DNA of 64,000 nucleotides from Cornus controversa (lineage: Eukaryota; Streptophyta; Magnoliopsida; Cornales; Cornaceae): contig CM048845.1 of assembly GCA_026545225.1 (NCBI GenBank), positions 50,940,033-51,004,032 of the forward strand, written 5' to 3'. Position numbers and translations under genes: made by a program. Under the pieces are notes generated by a model. It searched no databases, was not told where the DNA came from, and saw only the letters and a program-made list of their open reading frames with translations. Of this stretch, positions 22,332-34,374 are shown piece after piece. Within the stretch, counting starts at the first letter, position 1, and each line of letters opens with the position of its first letter.

Positions 22332-25021
22332 TGTCACGCCCCCAAATTTCAATACCTGAAACTCTAGTCCAGTACTTGAATTTGGTGCGCGACTTGAAAC
22401 ACAACGTCCATCATATCGTACATTCATCCAAAAATTTACATATTACAATCAAAATGTGATCGTCTAGATCATCTATTACAAAAACTTTATCTGGAGACCT
22501 TATCCCTCATCCTGAGAGTCAACTATGTACAACAAAAATAATTACATGCCAAGAAAATTACATGTAAACAGCCTCCACCGTCCTGTATCGCTCTTCCATT
22601 CACTCGGTACCTGAAAAATAAAATGGAGTGAGCTCAACAAGCTCAGCAAGAATTGCAAAACACTATCATTGCTCAACAAATTGACCTTGCCTTAAATTCC
22701 TACATATAAGGACACGTACAACAATCTTTGTCGATTTCATTCACAAATTTTCTTTCTTATGATAATTAAACGCTAGTTAATTATCATATTTACAATTAGT
22801 TCACACATAGGAACAGTGTTATCAACAATTCCTTATTAAGCTAATCATCTCGATTAACTTAACATAACCTCACAGTGAACCTCGGGCTCCCCTCCAATAG
22901 ATGGCAGGCTTAGCCAACAAGTGGTGCGCATCACATAGTCCCTGACTAAGGAAGCTCGCACATGTGGCTGGGCTTGTACATCTACTCACCCAGATGGTCC
23001 CGGACCACGTCCACACAATAAGGGCACTCTTCGCCCAATGGCCATAACAAAAGGGCTGTACACACCCCAAAGGTAGGTCCCTGACCATACCTCACAAATT
23101 CTTTAAGAATTTGAACACGTTTTCAAGATTTCAAGTTTTTAGGATTTACTAAATGTTTTTGACATTTAATAAATCAAATCACTCTCTTAATGTGATCTCT
23201 AATCACATTAATTAAACACTTTAAGATTTCACCACTTAAGTCTTTTATAAACTTAATTATTTTAGCATAATTAATTTCATTATGCCAAAATGTACGCCTC
23301 TAGAACTTTTCGTAACTTTTAGAGCCTAAAGGATATTTTTCCCTAACTCACTCTAAATAAAATGGAACAAGCATTATTTACCAACATAAAATCTTATATA
23401 ATTTATTAAATACTATTCACATTTAATAAATTAAATGAGCAAATTGTGTGCGTTTACAAAGCTTAAATCGTCACAACCGAAACTTTAATTCCTAGAACCA
23501 ACTATTCTAGCATATTTAGTCCTATGATGCTTAACATAGAAATTTTCTCTCCAAGCTCTAATTTTTAACATTTAGCAACCCCATCGCAATAATAGAAAAA
23601 AAGAAGAAGAAAAAAACACAATCCAAGTCCATACCTTTTAGGCCCAAATGCAAAAATACTTCCAATTTCCTAAATCAAGGATAGAAATCTGTATGCTAAA
23701 AAAAAAATAGATTACTAGGCTAATGACCCATAGCCAATTTTCATGGTCACTAATTAGACCAATCCACATTCTAACCCAAATATAAACCAGCTGTACTATC
23801 TCATTTCTATCTAAACACCAAGCCCATCCCACTGTGAGCTAACCCATAAGAAAACTCAACCCAATAATCAAGACCCATTGGCCTAACTCCTCCACCAATT
23901 CAATTTATACAAATTCATCAATATAAATATAAATACACACTCACAACTTCACTGTTAACATGCAAACCCATTTCATAGCCTTATTTATAACCATGCCATG
24001 TCCAGCCACCACCTCAAGCAAGCCGTGAACAGCTACTTCTAACCACCATGTTCCACCGTGACCACCATTGAGAGCCATCAACCAAGTTGCTATGGCCATG
24101 GTTGCCACCCAATCAACACCATCTCAAGAATCCCATATCCACCAACATCAACACCAGCCAGCTCTCAAGCAAGGACCAAGCCAAACTTGGCTGAACCCAC
24201 AGCTAGCCGAAACACCATTATTCCAGCCGAGAGGTCCACCTTCACTACCATTCTAACATCAACCACCATGCACCTACTACCATGGCAATGAACAAGACCC
24301 ATCACCTACCGAAACCAAGAATATTCCATATATATATCTATATATATCTACATATACGTATCTATATCTTGAAGATTAACAGAAATTGATGCAAACAACT
24401 CATAACTATTGATGATAAAACAGAAGCAACCAACTTAAATTATACATGCATTTGATTTATCTATATATATATATATAGAAATGAAAAGCAAGGTTCAACA
24501 TGCCTCAATGAAGATTTTCTTCTCTTCTTCTTCTTTTTCTTCTTCTTCTTCTTCTTTCTCTTCTTCTTCTTCTTCTTCTTCTTCTCTCTTTTTCTCTCTG
24601 TTTCTCTCTGTCTCTGCTCTACAGAAAATAACTCTTTCTCTCTCTTTCTTGATTATATCAAAAGCCTCCTCAGTTCTCCTCTCTCTTACTACACTCCTTC
24701 TTTTCTTTTCTTTTTCTTCACTTAACCCATACACTAGATTACGGTCTAACAATTCAAACAGAGGAAGTGTTAAATGAGGGCAAGGGTCACTCCTGCAGAG
24801 TATGTCTGCCACTTCCTTTTCATCTCAAACTTCAGTCACAAGGATGCCACATATAACCTACATATTTATACGCACATATATATATATATATATATATATG
24901 CATATATACATACACATATCCGTAACTACACTTCTACCCCCCACAGAATCTATAATTTACCTTTGAATCCTACATTAATGAAGACAAAAGAAAAATTATA
25001 TTTAGTCTGAAGGATGTTACA
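22332..25021 (-). repeat. Middle LTR of the Tekay complex, 2690 bp
   Basis: This is the 5' LTR for the complete internal region to its left and the 3' LTR for the truncated internal region to its right. It starts TGTCACGCCC and ends GATGTTACA on the plus strand. It differs from 15018-17721 by scattered substitutions and microsatellite length. Confidence 0.9.
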
Positions 25022-26493
25022 TTCTACCCTCCTAAAAAAAAATTTCGTCCTCGAAATGTGCATACCTTATTCGAAAAGCTGTGGATATTTTTCCATCATT
25101 TTTGACTCCAACTCCCATGTAGCTTCTCTTTCGTCATGATGACTCCACTACACCTTCACAAGTGGTATCTCTGTCCGCCTTAACTGCTTCACCATACGGT
25201 CCATAATACGGACAGGGACCTCAACATATGTAGCATCAGGGCGTAACTCCACCTCACTATTGTCAATGGCTTGAGTCTCAACTTTCAAACATTTCCTCAA
25301 CATGGAGACATGAAAAACATCATGAAGTGCTGCTAAACTGGAAGGTAAAGCCAACCTATATGCCACTTCCCCAATTCTTTCGATAATCTGGAAGGGTCCA
25401 ATGAATCGAGTAGCTAACTTTCCTTTTCTTCCTCCAAATCTGACTACTCCCTTCATAGGTGAAACTTTCAGAAACACCAAGTCCCCTACATTAAACTCCA
25501 AAGTACATCGATGTTGATCCGCATAACTCTTTTGTCGACTCTGAGCCGTACGAAGTCGGTCTCTAATAGTAGCTACCTTTTCTGTAGTTTCTTGTACTAA
25601 CTCGGGGCCCAATAAGCAGCTATCACCGACCTCAGCCCAATATACAGGTGAACGACAAGGTCTCCCATACAGTGCCTCATATGGTGCCATACCAATGCTA
25701 GCTTGATAGCTATTATTATATGCGAACTCAATCAATGGAATATGATCCTCCCAACTACCATGAAAATCCAACACACATGCACGAAGCATGTCCTCTAACA
25801 TCTGAATGACCCTCTCAGACTGGCCATCCGTCTGAGGATGAAAGGCCGTACTCAAATTCAATGAAGTACCAAAAGCCTCCTGGAATCTACTCCAGTAATG
25901 CGATGTAAAATGAGGATTACGATCTGAAACAATATACACTGGCACTCCATGGAGCTTGACGATCTCCTTAATGTATATCTCACACAATTTCTCCCATAGT
26001 CGGTAGCTCAAATGGGCAGAAAATGAGCTGATTTAGTCAATCGGTCCACTATTACCCATACCATATTATGGTTCTGTCTCGACCTCGGTAATCCCACAAT
26101 GAAATCCATCGTAATATGCTCCCATTTCCATTCAGGAACACGCAATGGCTGTAGTGGTCCAGCTGGTCTCTGATGTTCAACCTTCACTCGTTGGCAAGTA
26201 AGGCATTTAGATACAAACTCTGTCACCTCTCGTTTCATGCCTTCCCACCAAAACTGCCTCTTGAGATCATGGTACATCTTAGTGCCACCCGGATGCACAG
26301 TGTACCTAGAATGGTGTGCTTCTTCTAAAATATCTATCTTGAGGTCTATTAAGTCTGGAACACATAGTCTGCCTTGAAATCTAACACCACCATCTGCCCC
26401 ACGCTTCCAATCTACATTACTTTCGTCCTCAATCACCTCTGCTATCTTGGCTTGTAGCCTCTCATCATGAGTCTGAGCCTGAATGATTCGACT
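25022..26493 (-). pseudogene. Truncated pol (integrase and chromodomain), Tekay copy B
   Basis: The piece 26436-26008 encodes the H2C2 domain (HHSRYTVHPGGTKMYHDL, SKCLTCQRVK) and the start of the core (MDFIVGLPRSRQNHN, DRLTKSAHFLPI). After a frameshift shared with copy A, 26011-25148 stays open for 287 residues: VKLHGVPVYIVSDRNPHF, HPQTDGQSERVIQMLEDML, with 35 residues between Asp and Glu of the DD35E triad, then GPY/F and the start of the chromodomain. A TAG at about 25148 replaces the CAG of copy A. Homology ends at 26493, in the spacer between RNase H and integrase, so everything upstream is missing. Confidence 0.85.
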
Positions 26494-27479
26494 CTTCTAA
26501 AATCATTTATTTCAACATGATTAAGTCATTAAGCTAATTCACACATTAAGTCACTACACTATTCGTCCTTATTATTTTGTTATATCACTCAAGCATTTGT
26601 AATTAGAATATAACTAGTGTAACTTGCTTTGCCATTTAATCAATGTCAATGCCCTGTTAGGATTCAGAGGGAAAATAAAGTAGTACATGATGAGAAATCA
26701 ACAATTAAATAACTTAAAATATTATTAACAACCAATGTCCTTAGCCTATTTAAGAGATTATGCGTTTCACATATTATGTTGATAATTAAAGTTCGCTAGC
26801 TTGGATATTCCTATATGTATTATGTTGATTGGATTAATGGTAAAGAACTTAGTATGCTGAGTTTGACATTCTGATCCAAGACTGCAAAAAGGAGCTAATT
26901 GATCTATTTGCAAGAAGGTTAGGAATGTGACCTACCAAAGTCGAAGTATACCTACCAACTCTAGTAGATTCAAAATTAGTGATGTGTTGTTTGAAGGTTT
27001 GGAATGTGTTGTTTCATTTTCACTCATTGGCTAGGCTAAAGAGTTGTCAGCAGCTTCTCATTCATAGATATGGATACAATGACTCAAGAGTTAGTTAGGA
27101 CCACAATAATAGCTTTCTACATCACCAAAAGAAACTCAAACACATCACCAACAAATTCACACAGAAGCATCCAACTAGTACACCAATATCTATCATCTTT
27201 GAATAATAATTGAAACACAATAGAAGGACTATTTGAATCATTATAATGAGATGTTAATCAAATCTATTACTGATTATAATTCTGACAGCTTGGTCCAAGC
27301 CCATTGATAAGAATAAGTAGTTGCCACATGATTAGATAACAACAAAATGGTGGTTCAAGGTTAAATATTGTACCTTAGCTCGAGAGTCAAGATGTCATTC
27401 TGCTTCTAACGATTTGGTGAATCCTGTTAGAAAAATATTTGCAAATGAAATCAATTGATTATGGTCAATATTCAATTGT
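26494..27479. other. AT-rich DNA between truncated retroelement and CACTA genes
   Basis: Nothing coding is recognised. The 3' end of the CACTA element should lie here or at the 26493 junction, but no convincing terminus was found (CACTACAC at 26558 lacks the usual following bases). Confidence 0.4.
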
Positions 27480-30100
27480 CTTAGTATATTACCATAATAA
27501 AGTTACAGTAAAAAATATAAAAATCATGATCAATTACCTCTAGAATTCTCACAAATTTGCTAGGCCATACAATAGTGGTTGTGTGAACATCACGAAGATA
27601 AAACTTTCCATCTAAGGTTGCTCGGTAACAAGGACAATCCCTCACAATGACATCATCGACCCAAACTTTCCAGCAATCCGGACCAACTTGACATCCATCC
27701 GATAATGTAGTGGGATCCGTTGATGCAATCTCACCCTTAGCAACAACTACACCTGACACATTCCAGTGTAACATCTCTCATAGAAATCCATTTACATTAT
27801 CTAGAATAAGACTTGGCATAGCATTAGATTGGGAACCAACGCTAATGTTTTGGGACTACAATTCAATCAAAAATTGGATTAAACATAATATAGTACTTTA
27901 AATTCAAATGACATATAGACAAAAAATAATGTGTATATAATTATGTTTAACTTCATTATAAATTTTTATGCTTCTTGTAACACTTACCAACAAGGCTTTT
28001 AATCGACTCACTTCATTGTCTATTTCAGCTTTCATCTTATTCATTAGTTCAGCTTGCTCAGATTTGTAAGCATCCACTCTTTCATTAACTATTTCTTCCA
28101 CTCTTTTCTCTTGCTCCCTTTGATAACCATGTGCCTCAATTTTAGAAATTGTTGCTCCAAAACCAAGGCCTCGAACTCGCCCTCGACATTCTGGACCAAG
28201 TACGTGAGTTATTGCATCATCTTGAAGAGAGCTTGTGCCTTCGGGTTGGATTTCAACGTACTATTTCATTTTTGCCTGAAATTTTATGATTAAAGCATGT
28301 TTGTAAATGAGATACATAAAAATTATAAAATAGGTAGGAAAGATATGTTACCACTGCCGCCCCTATTTCATCATTCAGAGGATTCCCATCCTTCCTCAAA
28401 TGACCTTTGATCCATATGTCGACTCTTGATATAGAGTTGGGCGCATCACTTTTTTTTCTCTACACAAGAATAATAGTTGTGTATAGATGATAAATAAAAA
28501 ATTTATACATATGATAATGCAAAAGAGATAAGTTTACTACAGCATCTTAATCCCATACTCTCACAAACTAATGAAACATAATCACTATGAAGGTTCCAAA
28601 TTTCAGAAAGTTTAGAAAGCATTTTTGGTTCAACTTTGAACCATTACTGAGTTCTTTTGAAGTAGAAATAGAAGGTGATCTATATATGGTTGAAAATCTC
28701 TAGAATTCTACTTTTCAATGCAATAAACGGTGATGAGTTCGGACATTTCTAGAATCAATTATGGCCACTTAAGTAAAAGACACTTGTGTTGGCTGAAAAT
28801 TCTGCTCACAAAATACATATGAGTAAAATAATGAGACAATAGAAATCAATCACAAACACCATTTTCATATTAGTACTATGATTCAATCACAATAAACAAT
28901 GAGAGTAAGTATCGCTTACCATTTCATCCTCTAGACAAGCATACCCTTGACGACTTGTTGTGTGTGGTAACTTTTGTAAGTATCACAAGTCTTGATATTT
29001 TTGTCTCTTTGCCTATAAACAAATAATATATTTACTATTTATAAAGGAAAGTTATGAGAGAAAATAATTTGATCAACGTTGTACTTACTTTGTGCTCATT
29101 AGAGAGTCAATTTCTCACAAATCGTTGCCACTCTTCCATTGATTTTACACTATCTGGCTTTAGAGAGTTGGTGGTTTTTGTGTCACCTCCTGATTTGTTA
29201 TGTTGGTTGTAAGCCTTGATTTGTAATCACTCCAAAGCTTTCCCATGCTTTTAAAAGTAACTTTTCTATAACAATCAGGTACTTCAAATCTTTTCTACAT
29301 TGAGTATAAGAAACAATGTGACATATAACAGTAACTATGTGAGAGGTAGCAGCAATATTGTGACAAGTAGTAACAATATGAATTCAACTTAGTTTTTGAA
29401 AAAAAATAACAAAAAAAAATAACATACATTTAGAGATAGCCATATGAGTTGTTTTGTCTCCTCTGGAACATCTTTCCACGTTTTCAAGGTGATTGGTACG
29501 TTCTCTCTTGCTAATACTCCAAGGCAAGTAGAAAGTTTTTTACTATTCTTAGCAACTGCCTGCCCTCTTTCATTGAATTCGAGAGGAAGTGGTGACTCAT
29601 TGTCTGTTACTGCACTTGCTAATTTGGACCTACCTCTACCCTTGCGAGTAGAGGTAGTTATTGTAGCCTCGTTTTTTGAGGTACTTCCACTATCATAATC
29701 GGTGGAAAACCACCCACTCCTACATACTGTCCATCTAATTGTGTGTGAGGAGAGTTTGAATTTCGTTCTGATATTCTATTTCCAACTGTTTGCCCTCTTT
29801 CATTGATTTCAAAAGGAATTGGTGACTGATTATCTTTTCTTGCACTTACTAATTTTGACTTACTTTACCCTTGCGAGTAGAGGTAGCTATTACAGCCTCA
29901 TTTGTCGAGGTACTTCCATTATCATGATCGAGTGGAAGCCCAGCAACTCCTTTAGACTGTCCACTCAACTGTATGTGAGGAGAGTTTGAATTTCGTTCTG
30001 ATATCCTAATTCCCATATTTCCTCGACTCCTTAATGCAGCCACAATGGCTTTTCTCTCCCTTTCTGCTCTTTTTGCACCCTTTCTAGAGGAATTTATATG
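27480..30100 (-). pseudogene. TNPA / Transposase_24-like gene of a CACTA element
   Basis: Minus-strand pieces read, in order: RSRGNMGIRISERNSNS (30043-29849), MEEWQRFVRN near 29140, VDIWIKGHLRKDGNPLNDE near 28420-28350 (style of the plant Transposase_24 family), a charged helical stretch MEEIVNERVDAYKSEQAEL (28101 on), and VSGVVVAKGEIASTDPTTL, KVWVDDVIVRDCPCYR and TTIVWPSKFVRI (27774-27520), as in En/Spm-type second proteins. AT-rich gaps with splice-like edges suggest several introns. TNPA-type proteins bind the subterminal repeats of the element. Stops and a 229-bp internal duplication indicate decay. The family call rests on motifs and on its place after TNP2. Confidence 0.65.
29557..30010 (-). 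repeat. Two tandem copies of a 229-bp segment in the TNPA-like gene
   Basis: The words CTTGCGAGTAGAGGTAG (29641 and 29870), TGCCCTCTTTCATTGA, GAGGTACTTCCA and GGAGAGTTTGAATTTCGTTCTG occur twice, 229 bp apart. The copies have diverged, so the duplication is old. Confidence 0.75.
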
Positions 30101-30835
30101 GAGTACATATGCAAAATAAGGAAAGAAAAGAAACCATTAAAAGATAATATGAGGCAACAAAAATATAAGTGAAAATATGCAGATATTAACTACTTACTTC
30201 TACGGGACCACACATGCTGAAATTTGGTTATCTTTTTCCTCTTCAATTCCTACTCCTTTGCTCTTAACTGATATAAACATAATGCTTAATGATCAAAGAA
30301 TTCAAACTTTTACAAATATTTGTAAATGCCAACACTATCACGAAACTAATCTACAACAAAGACAACAACAATAGGCAAACAAAACATGACAAACTTTTTT
30401 TTTCCATAAGCAGGCATTGCATTGAAAAATGAAGATATGAAATCAGTACAAGATGAATAGAACAAAGAGGGTGTCATTGCTCAGTGCTCAATCAAAAAAA
30501 TTAAATACAAAAGTACCACTTCCAATACAAAATAAAAATAAAAAATACATATAATGAAGTGGCAGAACTAGTTCAGCAACAAACATAAACACGAAACCAG
30601 TAGAAACCAAAAGACTCCCATCAACCTCAACTGCAGATTTTCTTTGATATAAGCAATCAACCCAAACAAACCACAAAACATTGGAATAGAACCTAATTCA
30701 GCACCCAAAATAGTCCCAAAAAATAATTTAAGAAACACCAATAAAACTCTGAGAATTCACATCTACAGCATCCAACATGACAATAGAAATTACATTGAGC
30801 AAAATAAAATTACTTCAAGTCCAATCTTGATACAT
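30101..30835. other. Spacer between the two CACTA genes
   Basis: AT-rich sequence between the 3' end of the TNP2-like gene and the TNPA-like gene. Short open frames show no family resemblance. Confidence 0.4.
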
Positions 30836-33800
30836 CTAAATGGTCATGCCCTCACAATCCAACCGTACATAATGTTCATCCCCATCATCAACATTATGTT
30901 CCAATCTTGATACATCTAATGGCATAGAAGACATATAACTATTTTCTTCAAAAGACTCCAACTCATTAAAACCTCTTGGTGGTGCTTTAAGTACAACATA
31001 CCAATTAGATGTTTCATTATCCCTTGAATAAAAAACTTTCTTAGCCTGTGATGCAAGAATAAAGGCATCTCTTTGAAACTGACTTTGACCTTCATGGAGG
31101 TTAACTAGTACAAATCCATCTTCAACTTTGATGCCATTTCTAATGTTTGCCCATTCACAATCAGAGATTTGCACTTTAAATGTGTAGTAATCTAACAAAA
31201 GTATATCTTTTATAACACCATAGTAAGATATTTTCCCAACAACTTGATTTGTGTCTCTTGCATTGGATTGACATATAGTTTCTGCATCAACAGAAACACC
31301 ACTATTTTGTGTGCTTCTCACCATATACTTGGTGTGAAATCTCTGTCCATTAACAACATATCCCGGATGTGAAACAACTTCTCTTCTAAGCCCATTTGCA
31401 AGCAACTTAAGTGTATCAGACACATCACTGCCAGCTGCACTAATTACATCTGCAAATCATGAACAAAAAGTCTCCATATGTCGCTTTTGTAATGAATTTT
31501 CATTCCTTATAAGACGCCTGTCAATATGCTTAAGCTCCTCCAAGTGCCTTCTGCGAGACAAATATTTCAGCTAAGTTTTTTTTTTGTATTTCTAATAACA
31601 AATTAATAAGTCGTCATGTTATCATACTTACCCTATGTATAGTTCTACCTCTACATAATTGAACAACACATAACGGTGAGCAATCTCTAACATATCATTT
31701 GACATGATTTTTGAGATTCCATTCAAAATTGGATGGCCATCTACTGCTATTTCACCTTCAAAATTCATGTTTCGAGAATATCTAACACCTATTTTAGCAG
31801 TTTGTTTGATGTGGTCACTACAAAATTGCACACATTTCTCAGACATATAACGCTCAGCTATACATCATTCGGGTTTCGCTCTATTTCTAACATATCCTTT
31901 ATAAACCTTCATCATTCTAAATCAAGTAAAAACAAAAAATCTGTTCTCAGATTACATATCTAACTACATAAAAGAATGAAAAGTTGATAGTAGTACCTCT
32001 CAAATGAGTACATCCAACGACATTGTACAGGTCCACAAAGACGAGCTTCACGTGCAATATGAATAGTTAAGTGAATCATAATATCAAAAAAGGATGGAGG
32101 AAAATATCTTTCAAGCATACACAAAGTCTCAGCAATTTCATTTTCATGTCTTTCCAATGAGTTCCTATCAATCACCCTTTGGCATACTTCGTTAAAATAT
32201 GAACATAAGCGAAATATAGCATTCTTGGACCCTTTGGTAGAATTCCCCGCAATGCTACCGATAGTAATTTTTGCATTAGGACATGATAATCATGAAATTT
32301 CAACCCTGTAACCTTGCATTCATCCAATGATATACGTGTCCTGATGTTCGAACTGTAGCCATCCGGTAGTTTTAGTTGTTGTAATCGCTTACAAAAAAGC
32401 TGCTTTTCTTTTTTAGATAGTGTATGAGGTGCTGGTGGCAAGTAATGTTTCCCTCTTGACTCCTTTGGGTGCAACTCTCCCCTAATGCCCATTTCCTTCA
32501 AATCCATACGAGAATTGAGTCCATCATTTGATTTTCCCTTTATGTTCAATAGGGTGCCAATAATACTCTCACAAACATTTTTCTCAATATGCATCACATC
32601 TAAATTATGACGAATGAGTAGTGCCTAAAAAATAAATAATGAAATAATTGTTTTATTAAGACATATTATGAATTTAAAAAAATAAATAAAATTATGTTAC
32701 AAATAGTTACCTCCCAGTATGGTAACTCAAAAAATATTGATTTTTTATTTCACGGACCAACTTTGTTCTTTTCTTTTCTCTTTTTACTCTTACCCCAGTC
32801 ATTTTGAAAATCTTTTAGAGTATAAAAAATTTCAGTCCCAGACAATATTTTAGGCTTCCACCTGTGTTCTTCACTCCCATCAAACCAACTCTTTTTTTTT
32901 CGATATGGGTGAGCTGGAGGTAGAAATCTACAATGACCCAAGTAAACATGCTTAGTACTGGATTTCAACCTCCGTGAACATGTGTCATCACTACAGGTTG
33001 GATAAGCTAATTTACCCTTTATTACATGACCAGATAAGTTACTATAAGCTGGAAAGTCACTGATTGTCCACATCAAGATTGCCTTCAAATTAAATTTAGA
33101 CTTTGCAAATGTATCATAAATTTCCACACCTTTATCCCATAGCTCTTTCAAATCATCTATAAGTGGCTCCAAATACACATCTATTTCATTCCCCGGTTGC
33201 TTCTGTCCTGGAATTAGTAATGTCAACATCATATTTTCCTTAGACATGAATACTAGTGGCGGAAGATTATATACCACCAAGATCACTAGCCAACAACTAT
33301 ATGTTGAACTAAGGTCACCAAATGGATTAAACCCATCGGTTGCAAGGCCAAGTCTCAAATTTCGTGAATCTGATGCAAAATAAGGCCATTTTTTATTTAT
33401 TATATCCCATGCAGGTGTGTCAATCGGATGTCACATCTTTTTATCCTGACTTCTATGAATTGAATGCCACATTATTTGTTATACTATTTCAAGGGACCAA
33501 AACATTCTTCTAAGCCTTGGTACTATTGGAAATACCGTAACACCTTAGCTCGGACATTATTCTGAACCTTCTTTGTACATTCATTCTCTTTCCACCGTGA
33601 AGCACCACATTTTGGGCATGTATTCATGTGCTCCTTCTCTTTTCTAAAGAGACAACAATCATTCTTACAGGCGTGTATTTTCGTATATCCTAAATCAAAT
33701 TTCTTCAAGAATTTTTTCGTTGCATGACAGCTCTTGGGAAGTTTGTTATTTGCTGGCAGCATATCTCCAATAAGTTTTAGAAGTTCCTCAAAACCAATGT

Positions 33801-34374
33801 CAGATAAATTATGTGCTGCTTTGTGCTTGTATAATGCAACAATTGAAGATATAATTGTGTACTTTGTGCATTCAGGATATAAAGGGGTCTCAGCATATTT
33901 CAAAGAATTTTGAAACTCAGCCTCTCTTTTTCCATAGTTAGGTTCCAAAACATTATCATTGTCACCATCAAAGAAAACATCTCTATACATCTCATACGTC
34001 TCTAACATTTCAAAATAATTTTTATCACTTTCATGTTGGGGAGTGTCATTTAGATTTTCCCCGTGAAAGTACCAGATAGTGTACATGGGATCCATTCCAT
34101 TTATCACTAAATGCTCATACACTATATCAAAGTGTTGGTGTTGTGCATTTAGACAACATGTGCAAGGGCATAAAATCTTATCCGGATGCCCCGCATTCAC
34201 TTGAGCCATATTGGCAAACCTCCGTGCTCATTCTAGATACTTTGCATCAACTCTACAATTAAAGCTTTAACTTTTAATTAAACCTAAAGGTTAGTGTAAA
34301 ATATATTAACTTCTATAAACACAATATACTACATATAACAACCTGTAAGAAATGTGCATCCATTCTTTATCCAT
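30836..34374 (-). pseudogene. TNP2-like CACTA transposase, spliced and decayed
   Basis: The start ATG at 34374 opens a 32-nt exon, MDKEWMHISYR in style. A 90-nt intron (34342-34253, GT...TAG) follows, and exon 2 resumes VDAKYLE, meets a TGA at 34230-34228 and continues as RFANMAQVNAG. Domains in order: transposase-associated domain (CPCTCCLN), a Cys-rich part (CKNDCCLFRKEKEHMNTC, CPKCGASRWK, about 33590), Transposase_21 (LRLGLATDGFNPFGDLS at 33358, then MMHIEKNVCESIIGTLLNIK at 32597), a DUF4218-type part (CMLERYFPPSFFDIMIHL, 32140) and a DUF4216-type part (YYGVIKDILLLDYYTFKV, CEWANIRNGIKVEDGFVLV, 31230-31000). This protein is the catalytic transposase of En/Spm elements. Several frames are shifted or stopped; some breaks may be introns. 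Confidence 0.82.

Larger units (their letters stand above)
15018..26493 (-). mobile_element. Tekay-type gypsy complex: LTR, internal, LTR, truncated internal
   Basis: Read on the minus strand the order is: truncated internal region (26493-25022), LTR (25021-22332), full internal region (22331-17722), LTR (17721-15018). All parts have the same orientation. Each LTR starts TGTAACATCC and ends GGGCGTGACA on the coding strand. Each is preceded by AGGAGGGTAGAA, the polypurine tract (17722-17733 and 25022-25033). The primer site (about 22310-22327) contains TATCAGAGCC, matching initiator methionine tRNA. The middle LTR is thus shared by two units, as produced by unequal recombination between elements. 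The right end is cut at 26493, where homology to the complete copy stops after GATTCGACT. No matching target duplication can exist with one end lost. Confidence 0.85.

Noticed and set aside
26558-26570. CACTACAC as left terminus of the CACTA element
   Set aside because: No matching inverted copy or 3-bp duplication was found beyond the transposase gene.
30836-34374. Separate host genes for each open frame in this stretch
   Set aside because: The frames are colinear domains of one TNP2-type transposase on the same strand.
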